A DNA stretch of 64,000 nt from NCBI GenBank assembly GCA_016927185.1, contig JAFGND010000025.1, forward strand, positions 25,118 to 89,117, given 5' to 3'. Below, piece by piece: positions 36,944 through 48,540 of this stretch. Origin of the DNA: Candidatus Coatesiibacteriota bacterium (GTDB lineage: Bacteria; JAFGND01). The notes beneath the pieces are model-generated. The model made no database searches and was not told the DNA's origin. It saw only the letters and a list, made by a program, of their open reading frames with translations. The first letter of the stretch is position 1, and each line of letters starts with the position of its first letter. The position numbers and the translations under genes were made by a program.

Positions 36944-39900
36944 TTAACCTTTTCTAAGTTGCAATGGATCTTCCTCAGATTCCAAAGTGTCTAATTCTTC
37001 TTCCACTGCTTTTACGTCAAGTGGATTTGTATCAAGATCCCTATATATTCTAATACCAGTTCCTGCTGGAATTATATTACCCATAATTATGTTTTCTTTC
37101 AATCCTTGCAGTAAATCTATTCTTCCCTGTATGGCTGCATCAGTAAGAACTTTCGTTGTTTCCTGGAAACTTGCTGCACCCATGAAAGATTCAGTATTGA
37201 GAGCTGCTTTTGTTATTCCAAGAAGTATAGGTTCAAATTTTGCAGGTTTTCCTTCTTCCTCTTCAATCTTCTTGTTTATTTCCTCGAATTCAATCCTGTC
37301 AATAAGATTACCCTCAAGAAACTCCGTATCTCCTGAATCTATTATCTTAACCTTTCTGAGCATTTGTCTTACAATAACTGCAATATGCTTGTCATTAATA
37401 TTTACTCCCTGCAATCTATATACTTCTTGAACTGCATTTACCAGGAATTTCTGCACTTCATGTGGTCCCTTGATTCTGAGTATGTCTCTTGGATCAATCG
37501 GGCCTTCACAAAGTTTTTCACCGGCAACAACTTTGTCTCCATCATGTACTCTTACGAACTTGCCTTGTGGTATAGAATACTCTCTTGTAGTGCCGTCTTC
37601 ACCAATAACCTTGATTTTCCTGTATCCGCGGACAAGACGACCAATCTCCACTTTTCCATTAATTTCGGAAACTACTGCGGGGAATTTCGGTCTTCTTGCT
37701 TCGAACAGTTCTACAACTCTTGGAAGACCACTTGTTATATCCCATACTTTAGAGATTTCCTTAGGAATTCTTACCAAGGTATCTCCAGGTTCAACCATCT
37801 GACCTTCCTTTACAAGCACAAATGCATCATTAGGAATTGTATATTTCCTGTATGTTTCTTTTTCTCCATGAACAAGAAGTCCTAATTGAGGTTGCAGACT
37901 CTTATCTTTTGATTCAATAATTATTATCTGGCGTTTTCCCTCGAAAACATCCTCTTTGTATGTAAGGTTTTCAAACATATCAAAATATTCGATTTTTCCT
38001 TCCTTGTCAGCAAGGATGTAATCAGCATATGGATCCCAGCGGAAGAGAATTCTTCCCTTCTCAACTAATTCCTTGTCTTTAACCTCTATTATAGCACCAT
38101 AAGGAACTTTGTATTCTACCCTTATTTCCTTCTGTTTGTGTTGATCCCTTATTCTTATAAGGCTGTTTCGTCCAATGACAATCCGTTCTTTCAAGCCAGT
38201 CTGATCATTCTTGTGCATTACGCTTTCAACTTGATCAAATTCTACAATTCCATCATTTTTTACTTCAATTTGTGATTCTGTTGATGCTGAACCAGCTGTA
38301 CCACCTATATGGAAAGTCCTCAATGTAAGCTGTGTTCCCGGTTCACCAATGGATTGGGCTGCAACAACTCCTACTGCCTCTCCTATATCAACTATTCTTC
38401 CGATTGCCAGATCCTTGCCATAACAGATCTTGCATAATCCCTTCTTGCTGTCACATGTCAGTACTGATCTTATCTTGACTATCTGAATATTAGCATCTTC
38501 AATACTCTGGGCAATTTCCTCAGTGATTTCCTGTCCTGCTTCGACAAGCAATTCATCAGTTATCGAATGGTAAATATCTTCCAGTGAATAGCGTCCCGCA
38601 ATACGTTCAGCAAGGCTTTCTATAACATCCTCGCCTTCCTTTATCGCTTCTATCTCAATCCCCTTGATTGTACCACAATCCTCTTCTGTTATTATAACAT
38701 CTTGTGCTACATCTACAAGACGCCTTGTCAGATATCCAGCATCTGCAGTTTTCAGTGCAGTATCAGCCAGTCCTTTTCTTGCACCATGACTTCCTATGAA
38801 GTATTCAAGAACAGATAAACCTTCCTTGAGGTTGGATTTAATAGGAGTTTCAATGATTTCCCCAACTCCACCAGTCATCTTTTTCTGAGGTTTTGCCATA
38901 AGCCCTCTCATGCCGGCAAGCTGTTTTATCTGATCCTGACTTCCACGTGCACCTGAATCAAGCATCATATATACTGGATTGAAACCTTGATTTGAATCTC
39001 TCATTTTTGAAAGCATGGCATCTGATACATCAATTGTTGCTCTTGTCCATAAATCTACTATGATATTATATCTTTCACGATCAGTTATTTCCCTGCTATT
39101 GTACATCTTCCAGACCTTGTTGACTTCCTTCTCAGTCTTCTGAATGATTTTCTCTTTTTCACCAGGGACTTCCAAATCATCAATTCCAATAGTAAGACCA
39201 CCCCATGTTGCATATGTGAAACCCAGATCCTTGAGACTATCCAGAAAAGCCCCTCGTTTGTCAGCAGGGAGATATCTAAAAACCTCTCCAACCAGTTTTC
39301 TCAAGCCACTTTGACCAAAAAGGGAGGCATGATTTCTCCTTGAACTAACATCATAATATCCAAAATCATCAGGTACTATGGAATTAAACAATATTCGACC
39401 TACTGTTGTATAATCATTCCATTTGGCTGGATTATGAAGATCCTCAGGATTTTTCATCGTATCTTCTTTTATCTTGTTAACATTTTTCACTTTTATTCTT
39501 GCATGCAAGTCAATTTTACCTGAATCAAATGCTCTTATAACCTCATCTTTTGAATTGAATATCATTCCTTCGCCCGGAACTCCATTTTTCTCTTTTGTCA
39601 TATAATATAAACCAAGTACCATATCCTGTCTTGGTCTTGCTATAGGCGTACCATTTGCAGGTGATAGCAGGTTATAACTGCTTAAGCAAAGCAGTCTGCA
39701 TTCAAGCTGCGATTCAACAGATAACGGAACATGAATAGCCATCTGATCACCATCAAAGTCTGCATTGAATGCTTCGCAAACCATGGGAGGTATCTTTATT
39801 GCATTTCCTTCTATAAGCCTTGGCTGAAAAGCCTGAACGCTTAACCTGTGAAGTGTTGGAGCGCGATTGAGAAGCACTGGATGATCCTCTATTATTTCTT

Positions 39901-41125
39901 CCAGCAGATCCCAGACTTCCCCTTCATCTTTTTCAGCCATCTTTTTGGCAGACCTGAAAGTATTGGCAATATCCTTTTCTTTGAGTTTCTTCATTATGAA
40001 AGGTTTGAAAAGCTCTTTTGCCATTGTCTTGGGTAATCCGCATTCACCTATTGAAAGCTCAGGTCCCACAACAATTACTGCACGTCCTGAATAATCTACT
40101 CTTTTACCAAGAAGATTTAGCCTGAATCTTCCTCGCTTTCCCTTGAGCATATCAGAAAGGCTTTTTAAAGGTCTTCCGGCACTTCCCAGAATAGGTTTAG
40201 AACGTCTTGAATTGTCAAGAAGTGCATCCACTGCTTCCTGTAGCATTCGCTTTTCGTTTCTCAGAATTACTTCAGGAGCCCGGAGCTTTAATAATTTCTT
40301 CAGTCTGTTATTCCTGTTTATTACTCTTCTATATAAATCATTAAGATCTGAAGTTGCGAATCTTCCACCTTCCAGTGGAACAAGAGGTCTTAATTCTGGA
40401 GGGAGTACTGGTAAAACCTCAAGAATCATCCAGTCAAGCTTGTTCTTTCTGCTTGCCCTGAAATCTTCAATTATCTCGAGCCTCTTTAAAAGATTAGTCT
40501 TTTTCAGCTTGCTTTTCTCTTTTGCGAGAGAATCTCTCAAGGAATCTGCAAGGTCATCCAGATTGATATTTCTCAATGCATCTCTTAAAGCTTCTGCACC
40601 CATTCTGATATCATAACTGCCATTTGGAAATTTTTCCTGGAGTTCTCTGTATTGTTCTTCGTTTATTATATCATTAGTTTTGTAATCTGTTTCGCTTGGA
40701 TCTATTACAATGTAACTCTCATAATAAACTACTCTTTCTATCTCCGAGCTAGTTCTATTCAGAACATGCCCTATTCTGCATGGAATTGCCTTGAAAAACC
40801 AAATATGTGCGACAGGAACAGCCAGGGTTATATGTCCAAGTCTGTCACGTCTTACCTTTGATAGAGTCACTTCGACTCCACATTTTTCACAAACAACTCC
40901 CTTATAGCGTATTCTCTTGTATTTCCCGCAATTGCATTCATAGTCTTTTATTGGTCCGAAGATTTTTTCGCAAAACAAACCACCAGCTTCAGGTTTGAAA
41001 GTCCTGTAATTTATGGTTTCAGGTTTTACTACTTCGCCATATGACCACTGGCGTATTCTGTCAGATGAAGCCAGCCCTATTCTTATTGCCTCAAAATCCA
41101 GTTTTCTTGAAGTTGCCTTTTTCAC
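36944..41125 (-). CDS. rpoC: RNA polymerase beta-prime subunit
   Basis: 1393 residues. The catalytic Mg motif is intact ([18 protein letters not shown]). The N-terminal zinc-binding domain ([20 protein letters not shown]) and the second zinc site near residue 820-900 ([15 protein letters not shown]) are present. The bridge-helix and trigger-loop regions ([39 protein letters not shown]) are conserved. The start is GTG, overlapping the rpoB stop by one base (TAGTG), with AAGGAGG inside the end of rpoB. Length is typical of bacteria without large lineage-specific insertions. Confidence 0.98.
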   Translation of the reverse strand: MKKATSRKLDFEAIRIGLASSDRIRQWSYGEVVKPETINYRTFKPEAGGLFCEKIFGPIKDYECNCGKYKRIRYKGVVCEKCGVEVTLSKVRRDRLGHITLAVPVAHIWFFKAIPCRIGHVLNRTSSEIERVVYYESYIVIDPSETDYKTNDIINEEQYRELQEKFPNGSYDIRMGAEALRDALRNINLDDLADSLRDSLAKEKSKLKKTNLLKRLEIIEDFRASRKNKLDWMILEVLPVLPPELRPLVPLEGGRFATSDLNDLYRRVINRNNRLKKLLKLRAPEVILRNEKRMLQEAVDALLDNSRRSKPILGSAGRPLKSLSDMLKGKRGRFRLNLLGKRVDYSGRAVIVVGPELSIGECGLPKTMAKELFKPFIMKKLKEKDIANTFRSAKKMAEKDEGEVWDLLEEIIEDHPVLLNRAPTLHRLSVQAFQPRLIEGNAIKIPPMVCEAFNADFDGDQMAIHVPLSVESQLECRLLCLSSYNLLSPANGTPIARPRQDMVLGLYYMTKEKNGVPGEGMIFNSKDEVIRAFDSGKIDLHARIKVKNVNKIKEDTMKNPEDLHNPAKWNDYTTVGRILFNSIVPDDFGYYDVSSRRNHASLFGQSGLRKLVGEVFRYLPADKRGAFLDSLKDLGFTYATWGGLTIGIDDLEVPGEKEKIIQKTEKEVNKVWKMYNSREITDRERYNIIVDLWTRATIDVSDAMLSKMRDSNQGFNPVYMMLDSGARGSQDQIKQLAGMRGLMAKPQKKMTGGVGEIIETPIKSNLKEGLSVLEYFIGSHGARKGLADTALKTADAGYLTRRLVDVAQDVIITEEDCGTIKGIEIEAIKEGEDVIESLAERIAGRYSLEDIYHSITDELLVEAGQEITEEIAQSIEDANIQIVKIRSVLTCDSKKGLCKICYGKDLAIGRIVDIGEAVGVVAAQSIGEPGTQLTLRTFHIGGTAGSASTESQIEVKNDGIVEFDQVESVMHKNDQTGLKERIVIGRNSLIRIRDQHKQKEIRVEYKVPYGAIIEVKDKELVEKGRILFRWDPYADYILADKEGKIEYFDMFENLTYKEDVFEGKRQIIIIESKDKSLQPQLGLLVHGEKETYRKYTIPNDAFVLVKEGQMVEPGDTLVRIPKEISKVWDITSGLPRVVELFEARRPKFPAVVSEINGKVEIGRLVRGYRKIKVIGEDGTTREYSIPQGKFVRVHDGDKVVAGEKLCEGPIDPRDILRIKGPHEVQKFLVNAVQEVYRLQGVNINDKHIAVIVRQMLRKVKIIDSGDTEFLEGNLIDRIEFEEINKKIEEEEGKPAKFEPILLGITKAALNTESFMGAASFQETTKVLTDAAIQGRIDLLQGLKENIIMGNIIPAGTGIRIYRDLDTNPLDVKAVEEELDTLESEEDPLQLRKG

Positions 41126-44100
41126 TATAAAACCTCCTTGGAATCATAGGGGGTTAAAACAGTAGCATGTTTTCCAGAAAGAACCAACTGATCCTTCTTT
41201 ATAAGCTGAATATCTATTGCAAGACTCTGAAGCTCTTTCAGCAATACATTAAAGCTTTCCGGCATTCCAGGAGGATCTGGATTTTCTCCTTTCACTATTG
41301 CCTGGAAGATATGAGTTCTTCCCTCCATGTCATCTGATTTTACAGTCAGAAGTTCTTGAAGAGTGAAAGCTGCTCCGTAAGCTTCCATAGCCCAGACTTC
41401 CATTTCTCCGAAACGCTGCCCTCCAAATTGACCTTTTCCTCCCAGTGGTTGCTGGGTAACAAGTGAATAAGGACCTGTTGAACGGGCATGAACTTTGTCA
41501 TCAGCAAGATGTGATAATTTCATCATATATATTATGCCAACAGAAACATTCTGCTCAATCTGCTTTCCCGTCTTGCCATCATACAAAACAAGTCTTCCTT
41601 CTTCAGGCATATCAACATCAGGATATGGTGCTATTCCATTGCCCTTATAGCGTAGATCTCTCTTGTTGCTTTTTGTTATTTCCTTCTTTATATCATCCAC
41701 TGTTGCACCATTAAAAACGGGAGTTATTGCCCTGTAACCAAGGTTATGCGCAGCCCAGCCAAGAGTTGTTTCAAGAATTTGCCCAACATTCATTCTGCTT
41801 GGTACTCCTAGTGGATTCAGTATAATATCAATAGGAGTTCCATCTTCAAGGAAAGGCATATCTTCTTCAGGAACTATTATTGAAACTACTCCCTTATTTC
41901 CATGCCTTCCTGCCATTTTATCACCTATTGACAGCTGTCTTTTCTTGGCAACATAAACCTTAACAAGTTTTACAACTCCTGGAGGAAGAGTATCCCTTCT
42001 TTGAAGCTTCTCTTCTTCTGTTCTTTGTTCCTTGTCCAGACTATCAAGAGTCTCTTTTGTTGTTGCATAGAGTCTGTAAATTCTCTCATTTGTTTCTTCA
42101 TCAGCAACAATATTCCTGTCTATATCGAGTTTTTCGATTGATACGCTTTTTAAATCGTCTCTTGTGATTATTCTTCCAGGAGGAATAATAGGAATTCTGC
42201 TATCCATATAATATACTTCATGGCTTTTTTGATTTAGCATCAATTCATGCAGTTTCTTGTTCTTGCTGAATATAATATTAGCTCTTATTTCTGCATACTG
42301 CTCTTGTATTTTTTCTTTTTTATCGCGGATTATTTTCTTGTTTTTTGCATCATGAACGTGTCTAGAGAAAAGCTTAACATCAACAACAACTCCACTTACT
42401 CCAGGAGGTACCCTTAGTGAAGCATCCTTCACTTCATCGCCTTTTCCCCTGAAAATTGCCCTCAACAGTTTTTCTTCGGGAGATAATTCACGTTCACCCT
42501 TGGGAGTGACTTTTCCAACAAGAATATCATCTGGCTCAACTTCTGTGCCTATATAAATTATTCCTTCTTCATCCAGATTTTTTACTGCTTCTTCGGATAC
42601 ATTCGGAATTTCTCTTGTTATTTCTTCTACTCCCATCTTTGTATCGCGAACCTGTAATTCAAACTCAACTATGTGTACACTTGTGAACGCCTCATTCTTA
42701 ACCATTCTCCTTGAAATGATAATTGCATCTTCATAATTATAACCATACCAGCTCATGAAGGCAGCAAGAACATTCTTACCAAGAGCCAGAACCCCATGAT
42801 CAGACGCAGGACCATCAGCTAATGGTGTGCCTTTCTTGACTTCATCACCTTCAATAACTACAGGTCTCTGGTTTATTGATGTATCCTGATTAGAACGCAG
42901 AAACTTCTTTAATCTGTATGTTTCTGCAAAAGAATGACCATTATCATCGATAGACTCCAGAACAATTGTATCAGCAGTAACTTTTGTAACCACCCCGTCA
43001 TGTTTTGCAATAATAAGCATTCCTGAATCTTCTGCAACTTTCTGCTCTAGACCTGTACCTACTGCTGGAGCTTCAGTCATCAATAAAGGAACAGCTTGTC
43101 TCTGCATATTTGAACCCATTAATGCCCTGTTTGCATCATCATGTTCCAGGAAGGGGATAAGAGAAGCCGCTGCTGAAACTACTTGATTACCATCTATATC
43201 TATGAAATCCACTTCATTTCTATCTACAACTGCCTGATCCCCTTTTCTTCTTACAATTATCTTCAATTCTTCAAGTTTGCCGCTTTTCAATTTTGTTCCG
43301 AAAGGAGCAATATTGAAATGTGCTTCATCTTCAGCTGAAAGATAAATAATTGCAAGAGGTTGATTTGCTTTTATTCTTTGCCCAACGCTAATAATAGGTC
43401 TTAAATTAATCGGTATTTGAAATGAAGAAGCAAGTTTTGCAATTTTGTCTGAAAATGTTCCCAGATTATATGTTTTCAGTTTGCCAGTCTTAAGATTTTT
43501 CAATGTTATGCATTCGACACTTATCTCATGAACAGTTTTGTTAATTTTTACCTTGCTAGGTTCAGCTTCTTCATAAATGTCTATTACTTCACAATCCCAT
43601 TCTGCTGTCAGCATTACATCCTTTATCTGTCCTCCAATAACCAATCTATATGGAGTTTCAATAAATCCATACCTGTTTACTCTTGCGAATGTAGAGAGTG
43701 AAGTGATAAGGCCGACATTTGGTCCTTCAGGTGTTTCAATCGGGCATATTCTTCCATAATGAGTGAAATGGACATCTCTTACTTCAAATCCAGCTCTTTC
43801 TCTAGTTAATCCACCAACTCCCAGGGCACTCAGTCTTCTTTTATTTGTAAGTTCTGACAACGGATTCACCTGATCCATATACTGAGATAGCTGGCTTGCT
43901 CCAAAGAATGAATTTATTGTACTGGATACTATTCTTGTATTCGTAAGATCGTATGGTGTTATCATTTCAAGGTCTTTTAGAGAAATCTTGTCCTTTATGT
44001 TTCTTACCATACGCTCAAGGGCGAGATTGAACTGTTCCTCAAGCAATTCACCTACTGATCTTACCCTCCTATTAGAAAGGTGGTCTATATCATCCATCTG

Positions 44101-45432
44101 TTCTTTTGAATATTCAAGGTAAAGAAATTTCCTGACTACTCCTATGAAATCCTCTTTGGTAAGAGTCTGAACTTCAAGAGGCACTCCAGAAAGAAGTTTT
44201 CTATTCAGTTTATATCTTCCTATTTCACCCAGGTCATATCTTTTGGGATTAAAAAAGAGGTGACTGAAAAGTCTTGCAGCATAATTGATATCACTAGGAT
44301 ATCCAGGTCGCTGCATGTTATAAATCTTGAACAATGCTTCTTCGCGAGTTTCCGTATCGTCTTTCAATAGTGTATTACAGATAAAGCGGAGAGCTATTTC
44401 CTGACCTTCATCGAAATCCTCTGGATTAACTACTTCTATTTCTTTAATATCATACTGTACAAGAAGATCATAACTTGCTTTATTCAAGGTTTCTCCTGCC
44501 CTTATTATCTTTGGTTTGATTTCCTTTCGTCTCCTTGTAGTTTTCTTCTTCGTTGATTTTTTCCCTGTGTTTTTGGTTTCTTCAGGTATCTCTTCTTCTT
44601 CCTGCTTGAATTCCTTTTCAAGAACTATATCATCAGCGACTGCCATCTTATATAGTTGCTCATTAGAGTATTCATCAAGTTTGATACGTTTTGTTTCAAA
44701 AAATTCCCTGAATATCTCAAGTTTTGTACTATAGCCTGCTGATTTAAGGAGCACAGTAACAGGTATCTTCCGCTTTTTATCAATATTTACATAAATTACG
44801 TCATTGATGTCGGTAGAGAACTCCAGCCAGCTTCCCCTGTATGGGATTATTTTTGCAGTATAAAGCTTCTTGCCTGATGGATGTTCCTCTTTATCGAAGA
44901 ATATTCCAGGAGCTCTGTGAAGCTGATTTACTATTACTCTTTCTGCTCCATTTATGATGAATGTACCCCTGTCTGTCATCAATGGTAAATCACCGAAATA
45001 TATATCACTTTCAGAAATATTGAGAACTTTTCTCTGAGAGAGAGTAGTTTCATCTTCCTCTTCAATCTCTGTTTCTCCAGGTTTCGGTTCTTCTTCCTGT
45101 TCAGGTTTGGATTCATATACTACCAGTCTCAACTTAACAGTAAGAGGTGCTGCGTATGATACACCTCTTTCCTGAGCTTCTATTTCCGAATACTTGGAAA
45201 CACCAATTGAATACTGGACAAATTCAAGCGAGAAATTTTTTGCAGGGATAGTTATTGGAAAAACCTGGAGAAAAATTCTCTGTAATCCAATTCTTTTTCT
45301 TTTTGAAGGAATAATATCTTGCTGCAAGAACATCTTGTAGGAATTCAGTTGAACTTCAAGCAAATTCGGAATCTGACATATCTTTTCGGTTTTGGAAAAA
45401 TCCTTTATTGGTAGTAGAGTTTTTGAAGTCAT
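41125..45432 (-). CDS. rpoB: RNA polymerase beta subunit
   Basis: 1435 residues, somewhat long. Two low-complexity insertions are visible: an acidic one near 110-130 and a Lys/Arg-rich one near 286-307. The rifampicin pocket (about 509-540) reads FFGASQLSQYMDQVNPLSELTNKRR, then LSALGVGG; the residue equivalent to E. coli His526 is Asn530, Asp516 and Ser531 are conserved (D520, S535). The C-terminal GGKGQFGGQRFGEMEVWA and the RHGNKGV block are intact. An attenuator lies between rplL and this gene, and a GAGG site precedes the ATG. Confidence 0.98.
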   Translation of the reverse strand: MTSKTLLPIKDFSKTEKICQIPNLLEVQLNSYKMFLQQDIIPSKRKRIGLQRIFLQVFPITIPAKNFSLEFVQYSIGVSKYSEIEAQERGVSYAAPLTVKLRLVVYESKPEQEEEPKPGETEIEEEDETTLSQRKVLNISESDIYFGDLPLMTDRGTFIINGAERVIVNQLHRAPGIFFDKEEHPSGKKLYTAKIIPYRGSWLEFSTDINDVIYVNIDKKRKIPVTVLLKSAGYSTKLEIFREFFETKRIKLDEYSNEQLYKMAVADDIVLEKEFKQEEEEIPEETKNTGKKSTKKKTTRRRKEIKPKIIRAGETLNKASYDLLVQYDIKEIEVVNPEDFDEGQEIALRFICNTLLKDDTETREEALFKIYNMQRPGYPSDINYAARLFSHLFFNPKRYDLGEIGRYKLNRKLLSGVPLEVQTLTKEDFIGVVRKFLYLEYSKEQMDDIDHLSNRRVRSVGELLEEQFNLALERMVRNIKDKISLKDLEMITPYDLTNTRIVSSTINSFFGASQLSQYMDQVNPLSELTNKRRLSALGVGGLTRERAGFEVRDVHFTHYGRICPIETPEGPNVGLITSLSTFARVNRYGFIETPYRLVIGGQIKDVMLTAEWDCEVIDIYEEAEPSKVKINKTVHEISVECITLKNLKTGKLKTYNLGTFSDKIAKLASSFQIPINLRPIISVGQRIKANQPLAIIYLSAEDEAHFNIAPFGTKLKSGKLEELKIIVRRKGDQAVVDRNEVDFIDIDGNQVVSAAASLIPFLEHDDANRALMGSNMQRQAVPLLMTEAPAVGTGLEQKVAEDSGMLIIAKHDGVVTKVTADTIVLESIDDNGHSFAETYRLKKFLRSNQDTSINQRPVVIEGDEVKKGTPLADGPASDHGVLALGKNVLAAFMSWYGYNYEDAIIISRRMVKNEAFTSVHIVEFELQVRDTKMGVEEITREIPNVSEEAVKNLDEEGIIYIGTEVEPDDILVGKVTPKGERELSPEEKLLRAIFRGKGDEVKDASLRVPPGVSGVVVDVKLFSRHVHDAKNKKIIRDKKEKIQEQYAEIRANIIFSKNKKLHELMLNQKSHEVYYMDSRIPIIPPGRIITRDDLKSVSIEKLDIDRNIVADEETNERIYRLYATTKETLDSLDKEQRTEEEKLQRRDTLPPGVVKLVKVYVAKKRQLSIGDKMAGRHGNKGVVSIIVPEEDMPFLEDGTPIDIILNPLGVPSRMNVGQILETTLGWAAHNLGYRAITPVFNGATVDDIKKEITKSNKRDLRYKGNGIAPYPDVDMPEEGRLVLYDGKTGKQIEQNVSVGIIYMMKLSHLADDKVHARSTGPYSLVTQQPLGGKGQFGGQRFGEMEVWAMEAYGAAFTLQELLTVKSDDMEGRTHIFQAIVKGENPDPPGMPESFNVLLKELQSLAIDIQLIKKDQLVLSGKHATVLTPYDSKEVL

Positions 45433-45474
45433 GGTACCTCACTCTATTTAAATGTTAACGAACGAAATTTAATA

Positions 45475-45510
45475 TAAAAACCCCTTTATCCTTTTTAAGG
45501 ATATCCGGGG
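45475..45510 (-). terminator. rplL-rpoB attenuator hairpin
   Basis: Minus strand: interrupted stem pairing CCCC(45481-45484)/GGGG(45507-45510) and ATCCTT/AAGGAT, followed by a T-run (45480-45475). It lies 28 bases after the rplL stop and 43 bases before the rpoB start. Partial termination between L12 and beta lowers polymerase output relative to ribosomal protein, as known for other bacteria. Confidence 0.82.
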
Positions 45511-45537
45511 TATATCAGTTTCTTTTTTTCTGGGAAA

Positions 45538-45915
45538 TTATTTAATTTCAACCGTTCCGCCAGCAGCCTCAATTTTTGTTTTGATTTCGTTAGCTTCGTC
45601 CTTTGTTACGGATTCCTTGATAGGATTGGGACAATTATCAACCAGATCCTTTGCTTCTTTCAATCCCAATCCGGTAATTGCCCTGATTTCCTTGATAACT
45701 TGTATTTTATTAGCCCCAAAACCTGTAAGAACTGGTGTAAATTCAGTCTTCTCTTCTGCTGCAGATGCAGTTGGAGATGCTCCCGGAGCAGCAGCCACCA
45801 TAGCTGGGGCAGCAGTAACTCCAAATTTCTCTTCAAGAGTTTTAACTAGATCAGCTAATTCAAGTACTGTCATCTCCTCTACAAGTTTAATAATCTGTTC
45901 TGTTCTCTCTGACAT
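45538..45915 (-). CDS. rplL: 50S ribosomal protein L7/L12
   Basis: 125 residues. The N-terminal dimerisation helix region, an Ala/Pro-rich hinge (about 38-55) and the C-terminal domain with [20 protein letters not shown] match the family. It recruits translation factors to the ribosome stalk through L10. AAGGAGG ribosome site. Multicopy on the ribosome, consistent with an attenuator after it. Confidence 0.98.
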   Translation of the reverse strand: MSERTEQIIKLVEEMTVLELADLVKTLEEKFGVTAAPAMVAAAPGASPTASAAEEKTEFTPVLTGFGANKIQVIKEIRAITGLGLKEAKDLVDNCPNPIKESVTKDEANEIKTKIEAAGGTVEIK

Positions 45916-45942
45916 GGTTCCTCCTTATATACAAGCAACCTT

Positions 45943-46470
45943 TTAGGCTTGCTTCTGTTTACGAATTTCCTCTATTGTACTTACAAAATTACGCAATACT
46001 CCATTCAAGACAAATACTAACTTCGAAATTGGAGATTGCAATCCCGCGACAACCTGCCCAAGCAAGACTTCTTTTGAAGGCAATCCCGCAATAATATCAA
46101 TTCCTTTTTCATCAAAATATGCACCATCAATAACTCCACCTTTTACAGCTGGTTTCTCCTCTTTCGAATAGAATTTCTTGAGAAGAGCACACGGAACAAC
46201 AGCGTCTTGAGAAGAAATGACTATAGCTGTTGGTCCCTTTAGCAGAGGTATAAGCTGTTTATATTTTGGATTTTCTTCAATTGCTTTTTTCAGAAGCGTA
46301 TTCTTGCTGACATGAATCTTGACTGAATTTGTCTTGAATTCACGCCTCATTGCATTCACTATTTCTACATTCATTCCCTTGAAGTCAATTATCACAACTC
46401 CTTTTGCATCATTAAGGTAATCCTTGAGTGTTGATAATTCACTTTTCTTCCATGCTAGATTGCGAGGCAT
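45943..46470 (-). CDS. rplJ: 50S ribosomal protein L10
   Basis: 175 residues. It anchors the L12 dimers to 23S rRNA. Typical features are the N-terminal GVVIIDFKGMNVEIVNAMRREFK, SVKIHVSKNTLLKKAIEE and a C-terminal helix that binds L12. GAAGGAG ribosome site; 11 bases after rplA. Autogenous control by L10-L12 binding to the leader is known in other bacteria, but I did not identify the structure here. Confidence 0.97.
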   Translation of the reverse strand: MPRNLAWKKSELSTLKDYLNDAKGVVIIDFKGMNVEIVNAMRREFKTNSVKIHVSKNTLLKKAIEENPKYKQLIPLLKGPTAIVISSQDAVVPCALLKKFYSKEEKPAVKGGVIDGAYFDEKGIDIIAGLPSKEVLLGQVVAGLQSPISKLVFVLNGVLRNFVSTIEEIRKQKQA

Positions 46471-46481
46471 AATTTCTCCTT

Positions 46482-47183
46482 CTATTTGGTTGCTTCAAGT
46501 GTAGTTTGAATATCAACCGGTATCCCGGGTCCCATAGTTGTACAAATATATATTGATTTTACATATTGTCCCTTTACTGTTGCTGGTCTTGCAGCTATCA
46601 CGCTTTCAATAAGGACTTTTGCATTTTCCAGTATATCTTCATCCTTGAATGAGGATTTACCTATAGGGCTGTGAATATTGCCGGTCTTATCTACCTTGTA
46701 ATTCACTTTTCCTGCCTTTGCATCCTTTACAGCTTGTGATATATTCATGGTTACTGTTCCAGTTTTGGGGCTTGGCATTAAGCCTCTTGCTCCTAAATGC
46801 TTTCCCAGTTTACCTATATGTTTCATCATGTCAGGAGTAGTAACCATTACATCGAAATCTACCCAGCCTTCAGTTATTTTCTTTATGTAATCCTCGAAAC
46901 CAATCATGTCAGCTCCAGCCGCCTTTGCTTCATCTTCCTTCTCACTTGATACTATTGCAAGAACTTTAACGGATTTTCCCAATCCATTTGGAAGAATTAC
47001 TGAGCCTCTTACCAGCTGATCTGCATGTCTAGGATTAACCCCAAGGCGCATTGACAGCTCAACAGTTTCATCAAAGTTGGCTGTTTTTAGTTTCTTGGCT
47101 AATTCCAGAGCTTCCTTGAGAGAGTATTTCTTGTCAGTTTCAACCTGTTTAGAAATATTATTGTATCTTTTTCCATGCTTCAT
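46482..47183 (-). CDS. rplA: 50S ribosomal protein L1
   Basis: 233 residues, normal length. The core MRLGVNPRHADQLVRGSVILP, GLMPSPKTGTVT and PATVKGQYVKSIYICTTMGPG are diagnostic. L1 forms the mobile stalk at the E site and in other bacteria represses its own operon. It lies 15 bases after rplK. Confidence 0.98.
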   Translation of the reverse strand: MKHGKRYNNISKQVETDKKYSLKEALELAKKLKTANFDETVELSMRLGVNPRHADQLVRGSVILPNGLGKSVKVLAIVSSEKEDEAKAAGADMIGFEDYIKKITEGWVDFDVMVTTPDMMKHIGKLGKHLGARGLMPSPKTGTVTMNISQAVKDAKAGKVNYKVDKTGNIHSPIGKSSFKDEDILENAKVLIESVIAARPATVKGQYVKSIYICTTMGPGIPVDIQTTLEATK

Positions 47184-47198
47184 AATTTAATCCTTCTA

Positions 47199-47627
47199 TT
47201 AACCTTCAACTACTTCTATACCCATGCTTCTGGCAGTACCTTTTATCATTGTCATGGCACTTTCCAGATCAGTTGCATTTAAATCAGCCATTTTTTTCTG
47301 AGCTATTTCTTTTACCTGTTTGGTCGTAATCTTGGCAACTTTCTTTCTGTTAGGTTCTGCCGAGCCTTTCACGATTGAAGCTGCCTTCTTTATCAAATCA
47401 GGTGCAGGTGGGGTTTTAGTAACAAATGAGAAGGTTTTGTCATGATATATAGTAATCACTACAGGGATCTTGAAACCTTCCATATCTTTGGTTCGCTCAT
47501 TAAACTGTTTGCAGAAATCCATGATTTTTATGCCATGCTGGCCTAATGCAGGTCCAACTGGTGGAGCAGGATTAGCCTGTCCAGCCATAACTTGAATCTT
47601 TACCTTTGCTGCTTCTCTCTTTGCCAT
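47199..47627 (-). CDS. rplK: 50S ribosomal protein L11
   Basis: 142 residues. The proline-rich N-terminus ([18 protein letters not shown]) and the C-terminal 23S-binding domain ([37 protein letters not shown]) are intact. The residues that form the thiostrepton cleft are present. TAAGGAG ribosome site. Confidence 0.98.
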   Translation of the reverse strand: MAKREAAKVKIQVMAGQANPAPPVGPALGQHGIKIMDFCKQFNERTKDMEGFKIPVVITIYHDKTFSFVTKTPPAPDLIKKAASIVKGSAEPNRKKVAKITTKQVKEIAQKKMADLNATDLESAMTMIKGTARSMGIEVVEG

Positions 47628-47637
47628 TGCTAGCTCC

Positions 47638-48297
47638 TTAAATTTGCCTTATTTGAACATAATCAAGTTCAACAGGTGTAGGTCTTCCAAAAATATTAAC
47701 AATCACCTTGACTTTTCCTTTTGACTTATTGACTTCAGCTATCTGTCCCTTGAAATCTGCAAAAGGACCATCTATTATTTCTACTACATTACCTTCCTCG
47801 AAAGTGAAATCAGGTTTTGATTCTTTGCCTTTTTCTTCCTTTTTCCCTCTTGTCAATCCTTCAACTTCCTCTTTTGTCAGAGGAACAACTCTTCTTTTTA
47901 TATCTGCAAGCTGTATTGTGGACAAGCTTTTTGCAGCTCTCTTTGTATCTTCGCCAATAAATCCTATTACTCCACTTATTCCTTTTATATAGTGCCAGGT
48001 ATCAATATTCAGCTCCATCTGGACGAATACATACCCCGGATACTTTTTCTTGTTTACAGTCTGCTTTTTCCCTAGTTTGATTGTTGATATTTCAGCCTGA
48101 GGTATTATGACATTTGTTATCAAATCCTTGCATACTTTCTGTTTTATTGCAAGATCTATTAGTGACTTGACCTTCTCTTCATTCGCTGTATATACCTGAA
48201 CTGCATACCAATCGAGATTGGGATTATCAGATATTTTTATTTCCTCTTCTGCTTCGTTCTGATAATTATCTTCAGAATTGCTATAATTTTCATTCAT
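47638..48297 (-). CDS. nusG: Transcription elongation factor NusG
   Basis: 219 residues. An acidic, disordered N-terminal extension (about 1-27) precedes the NGN domain ([19 protein letters not shown]). A Lys/Glu-rich insert follows (about 145-160) before the KOW domain ([28 protein letters not shown]). It binds RNA polymerase and links it to Rho or ribosomes. It lies 6 bases after secE. The extension and linker make it longer than the 181-residue E. coli protein. Confidence 0.97.
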   Translation of the reverse strand: MNENYSNSEDNYQNEAEEEIKISDNPNLDWYAVQVYTANEEKVKSLIDLAIKQKVCKDLITNVIIPQAEISTIKLGKKQTVNKKKYPGYVFVQMELNIDTWHYIKGISGVIGFIGEDTKRAAKSLSTIQLADIKRRVVPLTKEEVEGLTRGKKEEKGKESKPDFTFEEGNVVEIIDGPFADFKGQIAEVNKSKGKVKVIVNIFGRPTPVELDYVQIRQI

Positions 48298-48303
48298 AAT
48301 AAT

Positions 48304-48519
48304 TTATCCCAGAATAAACTTTATCAAATATGTTATAGGCAAGTCAAATAGTGCGATTATGATTGCGAAAATCAAAATCACAACCAGTGTAACTTTTGTC
48401 TTACTGATAGTCTCTTCTCTTGATGGCCAGGATACTTTCTTGAGTTCCCCATAGACATCTCTAAAATACTCTCTTGAGGTTTTTATCCAACCTTGTATCT
48501 TTTCAGCATGTCCAGCCAT
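48304..48519 (-). CDS. secE: Preprotein translocase subunit SecE
   Basis: 71 residues from the ATG at 48519, chosen because GAAGG lies 5 bases upstream; the ATG at 48534 has no ribosome site and sits 7 bases from the tRNA-Trp end. The short form has the conserved cytosolic amphipathic segment (YFRDVYGELKKVSWPSREE) and one transmembrane helix (about 45-65). SecE stabilises SecY at the inner membrane. Confidence 0.95.
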   Translation of the reverse strand: MAGHAEKIQGWIKTSREYFRDVYGELKKVSWPSREETISKTKVTLVVILIFAIIIALFDLPITYLIKFILG

Positions 48520-48540
48520 TTTGCCTTCTTTCATTTCAGT

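Noticed and set aside
37364-37885. Plus-strand 173-codon frame within rpoC
   Set aside because: Antisense shadow of the conserved rpoC C-terminal region, with no ribosome site or recognisable domain.
40143-40616. Plus-strand 157-codon frame within rpoC
   Set aside because: Antisense to highly conserved rpoC sequence with no independent support.
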